Notes under the pieces: generated by a model | The model's database searches: none | What the model saw: the letters and a program-made list of their open reading frames with translations, nothing else | What the model was told of the DNA's origin: nothing | Position numbers and translations under genes: made by a program | NCBI GenBank assembly: GCA_030043595.1 | Contig: JASHXJ010000079.1 | Location: 1-6,994, forward strand | Origin: Trebonia sp. | Lineage (GTDB): Bacteria > Actinomycetota > Actinomycetes > Streptosporangiales > Streptosporangiaceae | DNA: 6,994 nt | Direction: 5' to 3' | In this document: positions 4,668 through 6,994 of the stretch, piece after piece | How the letters are laid out: every line of letters starts with the position of its first letter | Numbering within the stretch: the stretch's first letter is position 1

Positions 4668-5846
4668 TCAGTACGACGGGAGGCTGGGGTCCACCTGGCT
4701 GACCCAGGCGAGCACGCCGCCGCCGACGTGCACAGCGTCGGAGAAGCCCGCGTTCTTCACGACCGCCAGGCAGTCGGCGCTGCGCACGCCGGTCTTGCAG
4801 TGCAGTACGACGCGCTTGTCCTGCGGCAGCCTTTCCAGCGCCGCGCCAGAGAGGAACTCGCCCTTGGGGATCAGCGTCGCCCCCGGGATCGAGACGATCT
4901 CGTACTCGTTCGGCTCGCGGACGTCGACCAGGAAGATGGCATCGCCCCGGTCGAGCATGCCCTTGAGGTCGGTCGCGGTGATCGTCGAGTCCGCGGCCGC
5001 CTCCGCCGCCTCATCGGAGACCGCGCCGCAGAACGCGTCGTAGTCGATCAGCTCGGTGACCGTCGGGTTCTTGCCGCAGACCGCGCACTCCGGGTCCTTG
5101 TTGACGCGGACAGTGCGGTACGACATCTCCAGCGCGTCGTAGATCATCAGCCGTCCGGCCAGCGGGTCGCCGATCCCGGTGATCAGCTTGATCGCCTCGT
5201 TCACCTGGATCGAGCCGATCGAGGCGCACAGGACGCCGAGCACGCCGCCCTCGGCGCAGGACGGGACCATGCCGGGCGGCGGGGGCTCCGGGTACAGGCA
5301 GCGGTAGCACGGCCCGTAGTCCGCCCAGAACACGCTCGCCTGACCGTCGAACCGGTAGATCGAACCCCAGACGTACGGCTTGTGCAGCAGCACGCAGGCG
5401 TCGTTGACTAGGTAGCGGGTCGCGAAGTTGTCCGTCCCGTCCACGATCAGGTCATAACCCGCGAAGATCTCCATCACGTTGGACGAATCCAGCCGCTCGG
5501 GGTGCAGGACCACCGTCACGTACGGATTGATCTCCGCGATCGACTCCTTCGCGGACTGCGCCTTGGGCTTGCCCACGTCCGAGATCCCGTGGATGATCTG
5601 CCGCTGCAGGTTCGACTCGTCCACCGTGTCGAAGTCCACGATGCCGAGCGTCCCGACGCCGGCCGCGGCCAGGTAGAGCAGCGCCGGCGAGCCCAGGCCC
5701 CCCGCGCCAACGATCAGCACCTTCGCGTTCTTAAGGCGCTTCTGCCCGGCCATGCCAACATCGGGAATGATCAGGTGGCGCGAGTAGCGCCGCACCTCGT
5801 CGACCGACAGGCCTGCGGCTGGTTCAACCAGCGGTGGCAGCGACAC
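4668..5846 (-). CDS. moeZ: Adenylyltransferase/sulfurtransferase MoeZ (ThiF/MoeB domain plus rhodanese)
   Basis: This 392-residue cytoplasmic enzyme adenylates the C-terminal glycine of small sulfur-carrier proteins (in actinomycetes CysO, MoaD or ThiS types) and transfers sulfur to make the thiocarboxylate. The N-terminal E1-like domain (about 15-265) has the nucleotide loop GAGGLGS (47-53), the acidic DFD (71-73), NLQRQ (79-83) and DGTDNFATRYLVND (136-149). Two zinc Cys pairs are present: CYRC (180-183) and CAVC (254-257). A conserved Cys lies in MVPSC (C197). The C-terminal rhodanese domain (about 288-392) has LVDVREPNEY and the active-site loop HCKTGVRS with Cys350. Length equals the usual actinobacterial MoeZ. 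The GTG at 5846 has GGAG 8 bases upstream. The frame stays open far beyond it only because of base composition. The gene lies 14 bases after the alpha/beta hydrolase and ends at a strong hairpin. Confidence 0.96.
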   Translation of the reverse strand: MSLPPLVEPAAGLSVDEVRRYSRHLIIPDVGMAGQKRLKNAKVLIVGAGGLGSPALLYLAAAGVGTLGIVDFDTVDESNLQRQIIHGISDVGKPKAQSAKESIAEINPYVTVVLHPERLDSSNVMEIFAGYDLIVDGTDNFATRYLVNDACVLLHKPYVWGSIYRFDGQASVFWADYGPCYRCLYPEPPPPGMVPSCAEGGVLGVLCASIGSIQVNEAIKLITGIGDPLAGRLMIYDALEMSYRTVRVNKDPECAVCGKNPTVTELIDYDAFCGAVSDEAAEAAADSTITATDLKGMLDRGDAIFLVDVREPNEYEIVSIPGATLIPKGEFLSGAALERLPQDKRVVLHCKTGVRSADCLAVVKNAGFSDAVHVGGGVLAWVSQVDPSLPSY

Positions 5847-5854
5847 TGTGCAAA

Positions 5855-5858
5855 CTCC
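5855..5858 (-). promoter_or_regulatory. Ribosome-binding site GGAG fixing the moeZ start
   Basis: On the minus strand GGAG stands 8 bases before the GTG at 5846, within the short gap after the hydrolase stop. Together with the conserved N-terminus of the family, it supports the 392-residue form over the long open extension that runs back through the hydrolase gene. Confidence 0.6.
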
Positions 5859-5860
5859 AG

Positions 5861-6850
5861 TCAGGTTGAGGGGACTTCGTCTGGCGTCAACCGGGCTGCG
5901 CTGTCCGGCATTCCCCGGGCGCGCTCCACCAGCTCGCGAAAACGCGCCGCGACCAGCTGCGGGCACTCTACCTGCGCCACGTGCCCGGTCCGCGGCAGCA
6001 CGACCACGGTCGCGTCGCGGAACTCGCGGGCGGCCCGTCCGGCCATCCGCGGGCTCACCAGCCTGTCGTTGCTGCCGTAGATGGCCAGCACGGGGACGCG
6101 GATCCGGCGCGCCAGCCGCCAGAGCGAGGCAGGCCACGGGCGCAGGTACTCGGTCACGAGCGCCCGCGCGGCGCCGATCAGCACGGCGTCCGCGTACCCG
6201 AGCTCGTCCCTGCGCCGCATCTCGGCGACCTCGTGGGCGAACCGGTCCTGGTCGACGCACGCCGGGTCGTAGCAGCACGTCGCGATCACGCTGGCCACGC
6301 GCTGCTCGGGCGAGAACAGGCCGGCGCGCCGCATCACCCGGTCGCCCAGCTTCGGGATCGCGAGCAGCGGGAACTGCATCTGCAAGGAGCCCACGAGCCA
6401 TTCGGGCAGCGCCGGAGAGACCAGCGTCAGCGTCCGGACCAGGTCCGGGCGGGCGGCGGCCAGCCTGACCGAGACCGCGCCGCCCATCGAGTTGCCGACC
6501 AGGTGGACCGGGCGGTCGTTTTCCTCCTCGATGAAGGCGGCCACGGTCCTGGCAAGCGCGGTGATCGAGTAGCCGCGGCGCGCTTTCGGCGGCGGCGAGT
6601 AGCCGGACCCTGGCAGGTCGATCGCCTGGCACGCGAACTCCGGCGCGAGCTCGGCCATGAAATCGGTCCAGTTCGTCGCGGCACCCGTCATCCCGTGCAC
6701 GCACAGCACAGGATCGTTCGCCGGGGGGTCGTCCCCCCGGGCTAGCAGCGCATTCTCCCGAACGGACCCGGGCGTCTCCGCCACACTCACTTGCTGTCCG
6801 CTCGGGAGGGACACCAGCCGGCTGGGCCAGTGCGGGATGGCTTGCGTCAC
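5861..6850 (-). CDS. Alpha/beta-fold hydrolase
   Basis: This is a 329-residue serine hydrolase of the AB_hydrolase_1 type. The oxyanion strand is VLCVHGMTGAATNW (48-61). DLPGSGYSPPP (78-88) follows, then the nucleophile elbow GNSMGG (119-124) with Ser121. The acid Asp262 lies in YGSNDRLVSP and the catalytic His290 in RTGHVAQVE. All triad residues are present. A lid or cap region (about 150-240) includes CCYDPAC. There is no signal peptide or membrane helix, so it should be cytoplasmic. The N-terminal 40 residues are variable. Substrate is unknown: esters, haloalkanes, epoxides or C-C bonds are all handled by this fold. The GTG at 6850 overlaps the stop of the upstream gene by 4 bases (GTGA) and has GGAAGG (6863-6858) 7 bases upstream. 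moeZ follows 14 bases after the stop, so the three genes probably form one operon. Confidence 0.92.
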   Translation of the reverse strand: MTQAIPHWPSRLVSLPSGQQVSVAETPGSVRENALLARGDDPPANDPVLCVHGMTGAATNWTDFMAELAPEFACQAIDLPGSGYSPPPKARRGYSITALARTVAAFIEEENDRPVHLVGNSMGGAVSVRLAAARPDLVRTLTLVSPALPEWLVGSLQMQFPLLAIPKLGDRVMRRAGLFSPEQRVASVIATCCYDPACVDQDRFAHEVAEMRRRDELGYADAVLIGAARALVTEYLRPWPASLWRLARRIRVPVLAIYGSNDRLVSPRMAGRAAREFRDATVVVLPRTGHVAQVECPQLVAARFRELVERARGMPDSAARLTPDEVPST

Positions 6851-6994
6851 GCGGACGCCTTCCGGCGCGACGCAGTGCGCTTCGGTGCGGCTGCCGGCTC
6901 GGCGGCTGTCGTCTTGGCCCGGCTCGCCTTGGCCGCCTCGACGCTGGCGCGCAGCGTCTCGGTCAGGTCAGCCGGTCCGGCGGACTTGTCCGGC
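6847..6994 (-). CDS. C-terminal tail of a basic protein, possibly NHEJ protein Ku (partial, runs off right edge)
   Basis: Only the last 48 codons are visible. A predicted amphipathic segment, ADLTETLRASVEAAKASR (about residues 8-25 of the fragment), leads into an Ala/Lys/Arg/Pro-rich tail ending RRKASA. Bacterial Ku proteins often end with a DLMxALxxSVxxAK-like helix followed by a Lys/Ala-rich tail that aids DNA binding, and the fragment fits that pattern. Such tails also occur on other DNA-binding actinobacterial proteins, such as topoisomerases and histone-like proteins, so the call stays open. The stop overlaps the start of the alpha/beta hydrolase by 4 bases, indicating coupled expression. 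Confidence 0.55.
   Translation of the reverse strand, partial: PDKSAGPADLTETLRASVEAAKASRAKTTAAEPAAAPKRTASRRKASA

Noticed and set aside
5847..6704. In-frame N-terminal extension of MoeZ running back through the hydrolase gene
   Set aside because: The conserved MoeZ N-terminus begins at the GTG at 5846 with its own GGAG. The extension is Arg/Ala/Gly-rich shadow sequence of the hydrolase, which has a complete catalytic triad in another frame.
5981..6745. 254-codon plus-strand frame opposite the alpha/beta hydrolase
   Set aside because: It has no motif, its Arg/His/Gly-rich composition is typical of antisense frames, and the opposite strand encodes a well-formed hydrolase.

Overview
This 6,994-base window is very GC-rich, and almost all its coding frames end codons in G or C. 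GTG starts dominate, and there are two probable leaderless genes. Together with the gene families present (MoeZ-type adenylyltransferase-rhodanese, a short two-helix membrane protein of DUF3099 type, Ala/Lys/Arg-rich protein tails), this points to a high-GC actinomycete. A Streptosporangiales-like genome fits, but the sequence alone does not settle genus or order. I see no RNA gene, CRISPR array, insertion sequence or phage gene. Most of the window looks like ordinary chromosome.

Layout. Bases 1-1014 (minus) hold a single-pass membrane protein of unknown function. The start of a secreted protein overlaps its stop codon. Bases 1090-1893 (minus) encode a class I SAM-dependent methyltransferase. 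After a 126-base divergent promoter region, bases 2020-2911 (plus) hold a UlaG-like metallo-beta-lactamase-fold hydrolase followed 7 bases later by the small two-helix membrane protein. Converging on this pair from the right, bases 2927-4366 (minus) encode a 75-residue unknown protein and, 9 bases after it, mannose-6-phosphate isomerase (manA). Bases 4367-4667 form the only sizeable non-coding stretch. It contains a GAAC-N4-GTTC palindrome matching the Gram-positive LexA/SOS box core, a 9-base direct repeat with a 10-base period, a 9-base inverted repeat, a doubtful 40-codon ORF and a strong hairpin terminator. Bases 4668-6994 (minus) are a tight run: the end of a basic-tailed protein (possibly the NHEJ protein Ku), an alpha/beta hydrolase overlapping it by 4 bases, and a MoeZ homologue 14 bases further on.

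How the genes may work together. MoeZ activates small sulfur-carrier proteins for cysteine, thiamine or molybdopterin synthesis. ManA links fructose-6-phosphate to mannose-6-phosphate, the entry to GDP-mannose and mannosylated lipids and glycans. The hydrolase is probably co-transcribed with moeZ, but no shared pathway is evident. The membrane protein and secreted protein at the left edge may belong to a cell-envelope or type VII secretion-like locus that continues outside the window. I found no clear new multi-gene system. The parts most worth a second look are the control region upstream of the 75-residue gene and manA, and the left-edge envelope pair.
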